The notes under the pieces were generated by a model. It searched no databases, was not told the origin of the DNA, and saw only the letters and a list, made by a program, of their open reading frames with translations. A stretch of DNA of 20,968 nucleotides. Origin: Actinomycetes bacterium. GTDB taxonomy: Bacteria > Actinomycetota > Thermoleophilia > Solirubrobacterales > JACPNS01. Location: positions 1 to 20,968 of the forward strand of contig JAEYBE010000056.1 of assembly GCA_023404495.1 (NCBI GenBank), given 5' to 3'. Position numbers and translations under genes: made by a program. How positions within the stretch are numbered: position 1 is the stretch's first letter; every line of letters begins with the position of its first letter. Positions 6,226-13,037 of this stretch are shown here, one piece after another.

Positions 6226-7722
6226 ATGGCCAAGCGGAGAGCCATTCAGTTTTCGGGCGCGATGCCCGAGGAGATCGCGATCGCCAAGCGCCGCCCGTCC
6301 TCACGGCGCTCGCCGCTGCGTGCCGATGGCGCGCTTGCGGTGGCGGTGGTGATCTCGCTGCTGCTCGTTGTCCCGCCGGCGCTGCTCGGCTGGCGCGTGG
6401 GGCAGAGCGAGGGGTATGGCGGCATCGTGTTGGCGGTGCTGGCCGGGAGCGTGTTGTCTGTCTTGCTCACGTTCCTGGCCTCACGCGCCTGGCAGCGCTT
6501 CGCACCGGGAGATCGCACCTTCGCCGACGCCACGGTGAGCGGCTGGCTTCGACGCGCCCGCGGCGAGCGTGAGGCCGCCAGGGCGCGCAAGCTCTTCGCC
6601 GATCCGAACGTCGCGGCGATTGATCTGCACGTCGACCGGCTGACGGCGATCGCACGCGCGCTCGAAGCGCGCGACTCGCGTACTCACAAGCACTCGTCGC
6701 GGGTAGCGATGCGGGCCGCCGCGATCGCCCACGAGCTCGACCTTGGCCCGGACGAAATTCAGCGCGTACGCGTCGCGGCAAAGCTTCACGACATCGGGAC
6801 GCTGCGCACTCCTCTATTTGTCGGCGCAACCCACGAGGACCGCGTGGCGGTGGCAATCGCCGGCGGCGAACTGCTCGAATTCACCGGCGATCGCGAGTTG
6901 GTCAAGGCGATTCGCCACCAGCAGGAGCGCTTCGACGGATCGGGCGCGCCGTCTGCGCTCGCCGGAGCTGAGATCCCGTTGGTCTCGCGGATACTCGCCG
7001 TTGCCGAAGCCTACGACTTGGCCGCGACCAGTTCCGGCCAGGCGGCCGCTCTCAAGTTGCTGCGAGAGGGATCGGGTGAGGCGTTTGATCCTCACGTCGT
7101 AGACGCCTTCAACGCCAGCACATTGGCGAGCCCGACAGCGGCGATCCGCGGCGCGCTTTCGGCAGCGTTTCCGCGTGCAGCGCAGGGGGTCGGCGAACTG
7201 CTGCGCGGCACGGCGTCCGTTGCTGCGGCGGCGTCGATCGCGACGACTGCCGTCGTTGCCGGCGGCGCTGCGGTCGAGCGCGAGGTCCAGAACTCAAAGG
7301 GAGCAGGAGCGCTCGCCACGGCGACGCAAACAGTCACCGACCAAACCGCCGCGGACCGCGAAGACCGCAACCAGCGAAGCGCCGACGATCGCAACGCGAA
7401 GAAGGATTCCACTTCAACTGGCGCCGACGGCAACCAGCAAACCGCGGACGACCAAACAGCCGCAGAGAACAAGGACGGCGGCAAGAACCACGGCGGCAAT
7501 TCCGACCCCGGATCGCGCGGCTCGGGCTCGGGCACCCAGAGCGGCGCTGACGCCGCACCCGGCGCGGTCGATCAAGTGACCGGCACGCTCGACAAGACCG
7601 TGAGCGACACGACAAACACGCTCAGCACCACAGTTGGCGGCGTTGGCGAAACGCTCGACAGCACCACCGGAGTCCTCGGCGACACAGTCGGCGGAGTCGT
7701 CGGCGGCCTTACCGGCAACTAG
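6226..7722 (+). CDS. Membrane-anchored degenerate HD-GYP-like protein with low-complexity tail
   Basis: The protein has 498 residues. A basic N-terminus is followed by two membrane segments (about 35-56 and 65-87). Residues 125-300 form an HD-GYP-like domain: 'HKHSSRVAMRAAAIAHELDL', 'AAKLHDIGTLRTP', 'RHQQERFDGSGAP' and 'ILAVAEAYDLAA'. The HD pair (H188, D189) remains, but HDIGK is HDIGT, the His pair in 'HHERWDGSGYP' is Gln-Gln, GYP is GAP, the mid-domain His is absent and the later Asp is Glu. Active HD-GYP proteins hydrolyse cyclic di-GMP with these residues, so this one is probably inactive and may act as a sensor or scaffold. A third hydrophobic stretch (about 331-350) precedes a polar Asp/Asn/Gln/Gly-rich linker and a C-terminus with repeated 'TLDxT' and 'TVGGV' units. 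Start fixed by the leaderless promoter. Confidence 0.8.
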   Translation: MAKRRAIQFSGAMPEEIAIAKRRPSSRRSPLRADGALAVAVVISLLLVVPPALLGWRVGQSEGYGGIVLAVLAGSVLSVLLTFLASRAWQRFAPGDRTFADATVSGWLRRARGEREAARARKLFADPNVAAIDLHVDRLTAIARALEARDSRTHKHSSRVAMRAAAIAHELDLGPDEIQRVRVAAKLHDIGTLRTPLFVGATHEDRVAVAIAGGELLEFTGDRELVKAIRHQQERFDGSGAPSALAGAEIPLVSRILAVAEAYDLAATSSGQAAALKLLREGSGEAFDPHVVDAFNASTLASPTAAIRGALSAAFPRAAQGVGELLRGTASVAAAASIATTAVVAGGAAVEREVQNSKGAGALATATQTVTDQTAADREDRNQRSADDRNAKKDSTSTGADGNQQTADDQTAAENKDGGKNHGGNSDPGSRGSGSGTQSGADAAPGAVDQVTGTLDKTVSDTTNTLSTTVGGVGETLDSTTGVLGDTVGGVVGGLTGN

Positions 7723-7763
7723 CGGACGCATCGCAACGGCTCCGCCACTAGGCTGGAGCAAGG

Positions 7764-8591
7764 ATGAGCAAGGCAAGGACGACCAACGGCGATCGCCTGC
7801 GCATGGGCGGCATGGCCCTCGAGAACGGGCTGCTTGTCTACGGCCCCACGAGCTGGGCCGCTGCTGTCCGCGACAAGCACGGAGCCGTGATCGTCAAGAG
7901 CGGGAAGGTTCCGCGGCTGCGCGGACCGGTCGACAAGGTGCCCGGCCTGCGTGGCGTTGCGCGGCTGGCCGAGTCGATGATCGTCGTGCCGCTCGTTCGC
8001 GCGCGCCTGCCCCAGGCGCGGCTTCCTTTTGAGAGTCCGCAGGTTGCGGCGGCTGCCGCGGCCACGCTGGCCGTCAGTTACGCGGCGCGCCGGCGCAAGA
8101 ACAAGGGCTTTGGCACCGAAGTCGCGATCAACCTGCTCGGCCTTGCGCCGGCGCTGATCAGTCTGCGCGCTGGCGAGACGGCGCAGTGGCACGGCGTCGA
8201 ACACAAGGCAATCGCCGCATACGAGCTGGGCGGCGACCCGTCAGATCCGGACGTGATCGAGGCAGCGGCCAAAGAGCATGAGCGTTGCGGCTCGCACCTG
8301 GTCGCGCCGATGATGATCGCGTCAGTGGCTGGCGACGCCTTGATGCGCAGGGTCGTCGCGCACCCGGGTCCGGCCGCACAAGCGGGCGTGGGAGTCGCCG
8401 GCGCCGCTGCGTCGATCGAGATGTTCGGATACGCCGAGCGCCACCCGGACGGGGCCTTCGCGAAGATCTTCCGCGCCCCCGGATTCAAGCTGCAGGAAGC
8501 GATCGGCACGCGCGAGCCGACCCCGAGTCAGATCGAGGTCGGTCAGGCGGCGATCACGCGGCTGCTTGAAGCTGAGGGCGTCAGCGCCTAG
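7764..8591 (+). CDS. DUF1385 family protein (YqhQ-like)
   Basis: Family recognition rests on the N-terminal 'GGMALENGLLVYGPTSWAAA' (DUF1385 proteins have GGQAV.EGVMMRGP), the 'PGLRGVARLAESM' segment, the central 'WHGVEHKAIAAYELGG' (family: YHGAEHK.I..YE.G) and 'HERCGSHLV' (family: HPRCGT). Length is 275. The usual N-terminal Glu-Gly is here Glu-Asn. Members are predicted integral or membrane-associated proteins of unknown biochemical role. Hydrophobic stretches lie at about 93-105 ('VAAAAAATLAVSYAA') and 190-215. GGAG eight bases upstream supports the ATG at 7764; a TAGGCT box (7749-7754) also ends nine bases before it. The gene follows the HD-GYP-like gene by 41 bases and may share its transcript. 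Its 3' end overlaps the convergent carotenoid oxygenase gene by four bases. Confidence 0.85.
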   Translation: MSKARTTNGDRLRMGGMALENGLLVYGPTSWAAAVRDKHGAVIVKSGKVPRLRGPVDKVPGLRGVARLAESMIVVPLVRARLPQARLPFESPQVAAAAAATLAVSYAARRRKNKGFGTEVAINLLGLAPALISLRAGETAQWHGVEHKAIAAYELGGDPSDPDVIEAAAKEHERCGSHLVAPMMIASVAGDALMRRVVAHPGPAAQAGVGVAGAAASIEMFGYAERHPDGAFAKIFRAPGFKLQEAIGTREPTPSQIEVGQAAITRLLEAEGVSA

Positions 8592-10018
8592 CGGCTGCGG
8601 GTGAAGTTCCCGTGAAAGCCGGGTGCGACCGGCGCTGAGATCTCGGCTCGCGCCAGCTCGGTCATGTCGGACGCGTCGAGCACGAGCAGTATCGAGCGCT
8701 CGGTTTCGCCATCGAGCACCAACGAGAGCACGACGCCGTCGTCTTCTGACTGCGCATCCGGCGCCGCGACAAAGACGGGCTCCCCAGCGAACGATCCCGA
8801 TTCGTTCCAGACAGTCGATTCGCCGGTCGTCGTGTCGATCTTCACCAGACGATCGAACGGCACCCCGCTGCCCATGCCGACGCCGTAGACGTAGCGGTAG
8901 GACTTGGTGTTGTTGGCGCCGTAGTTGATGCGCGGCAGCTCGATCGGCTCTTCGCTGACACGGTGCTCCTCGGCGCGCTCGGCGCCCGGGACCAAGCGGT
9001 AGCGGTGGAGATAGGGGTAGGCCTCCTCCGGGTATTCGCCCTTTCGGACCGTGTCGACGTAGAGGTTCTCAACGATTGAGGGATCGTCGAATCGACAGAG
9101 ATCGATCACCACGTCGTCGCCTTCCTCCCACGCGTTTGCGTGGTGGAAACAGAAGCCCGGCTCGGCTTGCCAGACGCCGCCGATCTCGCCGGTCTTTCGG
9201 TCGACCAGGGTGATCTGCGTGCCCTGGTCGGGATCGAAGACGAAGTTCTCGATGAACGGCCGGCCGGTGCGCAGGATGTCGAGCGGGTTGACGCTGAATG
9301 GGAACTCGGTGAAGATCAGCCACCGCACAGAAATCCCGAACGAGTGTTGGTAGGTCGGCTTGCTGCGCGAGAGCTTTGCGATTCGCTTGGGCTTGAGCGA
9401 CTTCGAATCGACGCGGAAGAAGCTCTGGGTCGAGCGCGGTCCGAACTTGCAGGAGAGGTTGATCATCTCTCCGCTGCCACTGTCGAGGTGCGGATGTGCG
9501 GTCGCGAAAGAGCCGGGATTCTTGTAGGCGACACCGAGTGTTTCGAGCGTGTCACCGTCGAACTCAATCGCCATCGGCGTCTCGGAAAGCGCGATGAAGT
9601 GCTCGCCGAACTGGAAGGCGTTGATCGCCGGATTGTCCGTGATGCCCGGATTGAAGATCGACTGGATGCGCTGAAAGCGCGTGCGGCAGGGATCGCTCGC
9701 AAACTCCGCGAACTTCAGCTCGCCAGAATCGCGGAAGGCCTTGTAGGCGCGGCTCTGCACGTAGCGGTTGCGGTAGTGAACGCGCCCGGCCTCGATCTCG
9801 AAGCTGTGCAGCAGGGCCATCCCGTCAAACCAGTGGTTGACCTCCATCCCGTCGAACTTCCAGCGGCCTGGACCGTTGCGCAGGAGCTGTCCGGCAAGCC
9901 ACGGGGGCAGGTCGCCGCGAACCGGCAACTCGACGCGCTCGGGCATGTCTTCGCGCGACTCGAAGGCGATCTCGAGCAGTTCGGCGCGGGACTTCTGGGA
10001 CTCGGTGCTGACGGACAT
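8588..10018 (-). CDS. Carotenoid cleavage oxygenase (RPE65/CCD family)
   Basis: These non-heme iron enzymes cut carotenoids, apocarotenoids or related stilbene-like double bonds. The four-His iron centre is visible in order: 'TAHPHLD' (H175), 'YQHSFG' (H225), 'FHHANAWEEGDD' (H292/H293) and the C-terminal 'GFHGNF' (H469). The second-shell Glu is in 'ELPRIN' (E360). The N-terminal strand 'LPPWLAGQLLRNGPG' is also typical. Length with the chosen start is 476. An upstream in-frame GTG reaches 10141, but it would run across the promoter and into the PadR gene; ATG at 10018 has AGGAG six bases upstream and a plausible -10/-35 ahead of it. No signal peptide. No carotenoid biosynthesis genes are present in the window, so the substrate is unknown. 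Regulation by the divergent PadR protein is likely. Confidence 0.93.
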   Translation of the reverse strand: MSVSTESQKSRAELLEIAFESREDMPERVELPVRGDLPPWLAGQLLRNGPGRWKFDGMEVNHWFDGMALLHSFEIEAGRVHYRNRYVQSRAYKAFRDSGELKFAEFASDPCRTRFQRIQSIFNPGITDNPAINAFQFGEHFIALSETPMAIEFDGDTLETLGVAYKNPGSFATAHPHLDSGSGEMINLSCKFGPRSTQSFFRVDSKSLKPKRIAKLSRSKPTYQHSFGISVRWLIFTEFPFSVNPLDILRTGRPFIENFVFDPDQGTQITLVDRKTGEIGGVWQAEPGFCFHHANAWEEGDDVVIDLCRFDDPSIVENLYVDTVRKGEYPEEAYPYLHRYRLVPGAERAEEHRVSEEPIELPRINYGANNTKSYRYVYGVGMGSGVPFDRLVKIDTTTGESTVWNESGSFAGEPVFVAAPDAQSEDDGVVLSLVLDGETERSILLVLDASDMTELARAEISAPVAPGFHGNFTRSR

Positions 10019-10048
10019 TGCGGACTCCTGATAGTGCAGAATGAACGA

Positions 10049-10058
10049 TCCGTACGGA
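10049..10058. promoter_or_regulatory. Palindrome at the start of carotenoid oxygenase transcription
   Basis: TCCGTACGGA is a perfect 10-bp palindrome that directly follows the -10 box (10059-10064) of the leftward promoter and covers the expected transcription start. It lies 36 bases from the divergent PadR start. Position suggests a PadR operator, although it does not resemble the classical ATGT-8-ACAT PadR box. Confidence 0.4.
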
Positions 10059-10087
10059 ATCATACCGAAATGGTCGTCATAATGCAA
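10059..10087 (-). promoter_or_regulatory. Promoter of the carotenoid oxygenase gene
   Basis: On the minus strand TTGCAT (10082-10087) and TATGAT (10059-10064) are separated by 17 bases. The -10 box matches consensus at five of six positions, the -35 at three. Transcription would start near 10052, leaving a leader of about 34 bases that contains the AGGAG ribosome-binding site. Confidence 0.55.
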
Positions 10088-10094
10088 TCTGTTC

Positions 10095-10601
10095 GTGTCG
10101 CCTAGAAAACTGACAACAGCTTCATACCTCGTGCTGGGCATGGTCGAGATGCTCCAGCCGGTAACCCCCTACGAGCTCAAGAGCTTTGCGGCGCAAAGCG
10201 TCGTGAACTTCTGGTCGCTACCGCACACACAGATTTACACACAATGCGATCGTTTGCTTGCCGATGGTTACCTATCCGAGCAGCGCGAGAAGTCAGGCCG
10301 CCGCAGGCGCAGCTTCTCGATCACGAAATCGGGCACCAAGGCGCTGGCGGCCTGGCGCAAGGAACCGGCCAATCAGCCTGCGGAGTTGCGCGACCTTGCG
10401 ACCCTGAAGCTGTTCTTCGGCGCAGACCCGGCGGACCTAGCGAGCGACCAGCTCGCGATCCACGAAGAGCAGCTTGAGCAGTACCTCTCGCTGAAGAAGT
10501 CGGGGCTGCTCAACGGCGGACCGCTGGTCGCTCTGGAGACCGGCATCGCCCACGAGCGCGAGTTCGTGCGCTTCTGGAAATCGCGTCTCAAATCGGCCTG
10601 A
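10095..10601 (+). CDS. PadR-family transcriptional regulator
   Basis: The 168-residue protein has the PadR winged-helix N-domain: 'SYLVLGMVEMLQPVTPYELK' (family: LLGLL....TGYEL), 'SVVNFWSLPHTQIYTQCDRL' (family: ...W....GQIYP.L.RLE..G) and the wing 'QREKSGRRRRSFSITKSGTK'. The C-terminal helical part (about 105-168) is the size of a PadR dimerisation domain (Vir_C-type). The start is GTG at 10095, since an ATG at 10082 hits a stop in eight codons and ATG at 10140 would remove the first helix. No clear Shine-Dalgarno is present. It is divergent from the carotenoid oxygenase across 76 bases and probably regulates it, perhaps in response to a phenolic or carotenoid-derived ligand, which is inference. 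Confidence 0.9.
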   Translation: MSPRKLTTASYLVLGMVEMLQPVTPYELKSFAAQSVVNFWSLPHTQIYTQCDRLLADGYLSEQREKSGRRRRSFSITKSGTKALAAWRKEPANQPAELRDLATLKLFFGADPADLASDQLAIHEEQLEQYLSLKKSGLLNGGPLVALETGIAHEREFVRFWKSRLKSA

Positions 10602-10622
10602 CCCTCTAGGCTCCCGGGCCGT

Positions 10623-11033
10623 ATGTTCACCGAAATCGATCACATCGGAGTGGCTGTCGAGAACCTCGACGAGACGCTCGCGATCTACAACGAAAAGTTC
10701 CAGATGGCGATCCAGTACCGCGAGGTCGTCGAGGAGCAGGGCGTCGAGGCCGTGCTGCTTGAGGTCGGCGGCGGGCACGTCGAGTTGCTCAGCCCGCTCG
10801 GCCCCGACACGCCGGTCGGCAAGTTTCTGGAAAAGCGCGGACCGGGCATGCACCACGTTGCCTACCGCGTCGATGACGTGCAGGCCGAGCTCGACCGCCT
10901 CAAGGCCGAAGGTCTCGAGCTGATCGACGAGACGCCGCGCATCGGTATTCGCGGCAGCACCGTCGCTTTCGTCCACCCGCAGTCGGCTGGGTTCGTGTTG
11001 ACCGAGCTGGTCACGCCGGCCGAGGATCACTAG
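10623..11033 (+). CDS. mce: Methylmalonyl-CoA epimerase
   Basis: The enzyme converts (S)- to (R)-methylmalonyl-CoA between propionyl-CoA carboxylase and methylmalonyl-CoA mutase. It is a 136-residue glyoxalase-fold protein with two beta-alpha modules. Metal-ligand positions are visible: H7 in 'EIDHIGVAV', H78 in 'MHHVAYRV' and E128 in 'LTELV', with an acidic residue in 'HVELLSPL' at about 54. 'GKFLEKRGPGMHHVAY' and 'LIDETPRIGIRG' are characteristic of epimerases as opposed to other glyoxalase-fold enzymes. A TAGGCT box ends ten bases before the ATG, so a very short leader is possible. The mutase and carboxylase are not in the window. A 74-residue unknown gene follows after 11 bases, likely in the same operon. 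Confidence 0.93.
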   Translation: MFTEIDHIGVAVENLDETLAIYNEKFQMAIQYREVVEEQGVEAVLLEVGGGHVELLSPLGPDTPVGKFLEKRGPGMHHVAYRVDDVQAELDRLKAEGLELIDETPRIGIRGSTVAFVHPQSAGFVLTELVTPAEDH

Positions 11034-11044
11034 GAGCATTTGAG

Positions 11045-11269
11045 ATGTCCGACGAACGCAAGTCGATCAGCCTTGGCCTCGCCGGCGGCGCGGCCTCGAC
11101 GCTGAAGCTCACGCAGGCCGATCTCGACAAGCTGGTCGCGGCCATCCAGGCCGGCGAACAGTGGGTCGAGGTCGAGGACGAGAAGCGCACGGTCACGCTG
11201 CGCGCCGATCACGTCGACTTCTACACGCTCGATCCGGAAGAGAAGGAAGAGCGCCGCGCCGGCTTCTAG
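11045..11269 (+). CDS. Conserved-looking small acidic protein of unknown function
   Basis: This 74-residue protein is not recognised. It has a polar N-terminus 'MSDERKSISLGLAGGAASTL', a probable amphipathic helix 'LTQADLDKLVAAIQAGEQW', a beta segment 'WVEVEDEKRTVTLRADHVDF' and a charged end 'LDPEEKEERRAGF'. No membrane segment or cysteine occurs. The helix-then-strand pattern ending in 'ADHVDFY' looks like a small single-domain fold. A GGAG Shine-Dalgarno lies eight bases upstream, and the gene is 11 bases downstream of the epimerase, so it is a real, co-transcribed gene. The neighbouring PAP2 gene starts 21 bases after it. Confidence 0.72.
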   Translation: MSDERKSISLGLAGGAASTLKLTQADLDKLVAAIQAGEQWVEVEDEKRTVTLRADHVDFYTLDPEEKEERRAGF

Positions 11270-11290
11270 TCGCCGCGCGATCGGCCGGCG

Positions 11291-11797
11291 ATGCAACCTC
11301 GCGCTTTTTGGCGCCCGCTCGACCGGGCCGAACTGCCGCTCCTGAAGTTGGTCGAACGCACGCGTCTGGGTGGTGCGGTCGAAGATGCCACGCGCGTGAT
11401 CACACGCGCCGGGGAGCATGGCGCAGCTTGGTACGTCGTGGCTGGCGTAGCCGCCGCCGTTGATGCCCCGCGCCGCGAGCGCTGGCTTCGGGTGGGGGCG
11501 ATCGTCGCCGGCACCTACGCCATCTCGACCGGCGTCAAGCTGTTCGCCCGCCGGCAACGACCACCGATCGCGGCCCACGGGACGAAGACGGGCCTCTCGT
11601 TCCCGTCGTCGCACGCGGCCACCTCGTTTGCCGCGGCGCGAGCGATCTCTGCCGTCGAGCCGCGGGCCTCAGCGCCGGCCTACGCGCTCGCGACAGCATT
11701 CGCCGGCTCACGCCTCCACTTCTGCGTGCACTACCCCAGCGACATCGTCGCCGGCGCGCTCCTGGGCGATGCGCTCGCCCGAGCCGTCACCGACTGA
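11291..11797 (+). CDS. PAP2-family phosphatase
   Basis: PAP2 enzymes dephosphorylate lipid phosphates such as phosphatidic acid or undecaprenyl pyrophosphate at the membrane. All three active-site motifs are present in order: K-x6-RP as 'KLFARRQRP', PSxH as 'PSSHAA' (Gly of PSGH replaced by Ser) and SR-x5-H-x3-D as 'SRLHFCVHYPSD'. The protein is 168 residues. Hydrophobic segments around 'AAWYVVAGVAAAV', 'VGAIVAGTYAIS' and 'AYALATAFAG' are weaker than in many PAP2 proteins. The substrate is unknown; a role in polyprenyl or phospholipid recycling is inferred. The gene may be the last of the mce operon; a strong hairpin lies 30 bases after its stop. Confidence 0.88.
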   Translation: MQPRAFWRPLDRAELPLLKLVERTRLGGAVEDATRVITRAGEHGAAWYVVAGVAAAVDAPRRERWLRVGAIVAGTYAISTGVKLFARRQRPPIAAHGTKTGLSFPSSHAATSFAAARAISAVEPRASAPAYALATAFAGSRLHFCVHYPSDIVAGALLGDALARAVTD

Positions 11798-11827
11798 GGC
11801 CCGAACCCCTCGTCCAAGGCCGATTTG

Positions 11828-11862
11828 TTCGCAAGTCTGCGCTGCGAGCGCAGACTTGCGAA
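11828..11862. terminator. 16-bp perfect hairpin between PAP2 and ychF genes
   Basis: The arm TTCGCAAGTCTGCGCT (11828-11843) and its exact reverse complement (11847-11862) flank a 3-base loop GCG. It lies 30 bases after the PAP2 stop. No T-run follows, so it is either a terminator of the non-T-tract type seen in GC-rich bacteria or a 3'-end stabiliser. It may also be an operator for the next gene. Confidence 0.6.
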
Positions 11863-11920
11863 GGTTTGCCGCTTGTTTGCGTACCCACCGATTTGGAGCA
11901 GTCGACTTGGGGGGTCGCGC

Positions 11921-11926
11921 TACCTT
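11921..11926 (+). promoter_or_regulatory. Possible -10 box for ychF
   Basis: TACCTT fits TANNNT. Seven bases follow before an in-frame GTG at 11934, two codons ahead of the ATG at 11940. No good -35 was found. If used, the transcript would be leaderless and translation would begin at GTG, adding two residues. Confidence 0.35.
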
Positions 11927-11939
11927 CGCGCGCGTGGCA

Positions 11940-13016
11940 ATGAAGGTCGGCATAGTGGGCATGCCCAACGCGGGCAAGTCTTCGCTGTTCAACGCGCTCA
12001 CGAAGGCTGGAGCTGAGAGCGCCAACTACCCGTTCACGACGATCGAGCCCAATGTCGCAGTTGTTCCGGTGCCGGACCAGCGACTGCTCGACACCGCCGC
12101 CGTCACCGGGGCGACCGACATTCGCCTCGACCAGATCCACGTGCACGACATTGCCGGCCTGGTGCGCGGCGCCAGCAAAGGCGAAGGCCTCGGCAACCAG
12201 TTTCTCGCGAACATCCGCGAGACCGACGCGATCCTCCACGTCGTGCGCGCGCACGAGGACAGCAACGTCGTTCACCCTGAGGGCGACGTCGACCCTGTGC
12301 GCGACATCGAGACGATCGAGACCGAGCTGATCTACGCCGACCTCGAACAGGCCGAACGCAGACTGCAGCGAGTCTCCAAAGATGCGAAGTCGCTGGACCC
12401 GGAAGCCATCGCCGAAGAGGCATGGCTCAAAGATGTCGTCGCCGCGCTCGAACAGGGCAAACCGGTGCGCACCGTCCCGGTGCCCGAGGACGCACCACTG
12501 GCGCTCAAGTCGCTAAGTCCCTTGACCGGCAAGCCGGTGCTCTTCGTCGCCAACGTCACCGAGGGCGAGATCGAGGTGCCGGCCGCCGTGGCCGAATACG
12601 CCAAGTCACAGGGAGCCGAGGCCGTCGCGATCAGTTCGCGCCTGGAAGCCGAGCTCGTCGAGATGGACGACGAAGAGGCCGCGACGATGCGCGAAGAGCT
12701 CGACATCCCTGAGTCTGGTTTAACGACCGTGATCAACGGGGCCTTCAGCCTGCTGAACCTGCTGACCTTTTTCACCGTCGGCGAGGAGATCGGCCAGTCC
12801 TGGCACATGAAAAAGGGCGGAAGCGTCTACGACGCCGCAGGCGAAATCCACACGGACATCCAGCAGGGCTTCGTGCGCGCCGAAGTGATCAACTTCCAGG
12901 AACTGATCGACGCCGGCGGCTATGTCGGCGCACGCGAGAAGGGCACGCTGCGGCTCGAAGGTCGCGACTACGTGATGCAGGACGGCGACGTGATCACCGT
13001 CAAGCACACGAACTGA
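11940..13016 (+). CDS. ychF: Redox-responsive ATPase YchF (OLA1 family)
   Basis: YchF is an Obg-related P-loop NTPase that prefers ATP and binds ribosomes. The 358-residue length is close to the E. coli protein (363). G1 is 'GMPNAGKSS' (residues 7-15), G3 is 'DIAGLV', and the G4 position reads 'NVTE', the NxxE form that gives ATP preference in place of NKxD. A coiled-coil/helical insertion follows ('ADLEQAERRLQRV'). The C-terminal TGS domain includes 'LLTFFTVGEEIGQSW' and 'FVRAEVINFQELI', and ends 'GDVITVKHTN'. ATG at 11940 gives the standard N-terminus 'MKVGIVGMPNAGK'; GTG at 11934 is a possible alternative. Earlier in-frame starts were rejected because they run through the PAP2 gene and the hairpin. 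Confidence 0.95.
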   Translation: MKVGIVGMPNAGKSSLFNALTKAGAESANYPFTTIEPNVAVVPVPDQRLLDTAAVTGATDIRLDQIHVHDIAGLVRGASKGEGLGNQFLANIRETDAILHVVRAHEDSNVVHPEGDVDPVRDIETIETELIYADLEQAERRLQRVSKDAKSLDPEAIAEEAWLKDVVAALEQGKPVRTVPVPEDAPLALKSLSPLTGKPVLFVANVTEGEIEVPAAVAEYAKSQGAEAVAISSRLEAELVEMDDEEAATMREELDIPESGLTTVINGAFSLLNLLTFFTVGEEIGQSWHMKKGGSVYDAAGEIHTDIQQGFVRAEVINFQELIDAGGYVGAREKGTLRLEGRDYVMQDGDVITVKHTN

Positions 13017-13025
13017 TCGCATCCG

Positions 13026-13031
13026 TATGAT
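13026..13031 (+). promoter_or_regulatory. -10 box of a leaderless promoter
   Basis: TATGAT matches the -10 consensus at five of six positions and ends six bases before the ATG at 13038, so the transcript would start at the start codon. It begins nine bases after the ychF stop. No convincing -35 lies upstream within the end of ychF. Confidence 0.5.
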
Positions 13032-13037
13032 CGCGGC

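Noticed and set aside
9140..10105. A 321-residue + strand frame opposite the carotenoid oxygenase
   Set aside because: The minus strand encodes all four iron-ligand His and a good ribosome-binding site; the + frame would also run across the mapped promoter and into the PadR start.
10019..10141. Longer start for the carotenoid oxygenase at 10141
   Set aside because: The extra 41 residues would cover the promoter and the PadR N-terminus, while ATG 10018 has AGGAG at the right distance.
11460..11939. A 160-residue N-terminal extension of YchF
   Set aside because: It would translate the PAP2 gene out of frame and the hairpin; YchF proteins start at the G1 strand, as does ATG 11940.
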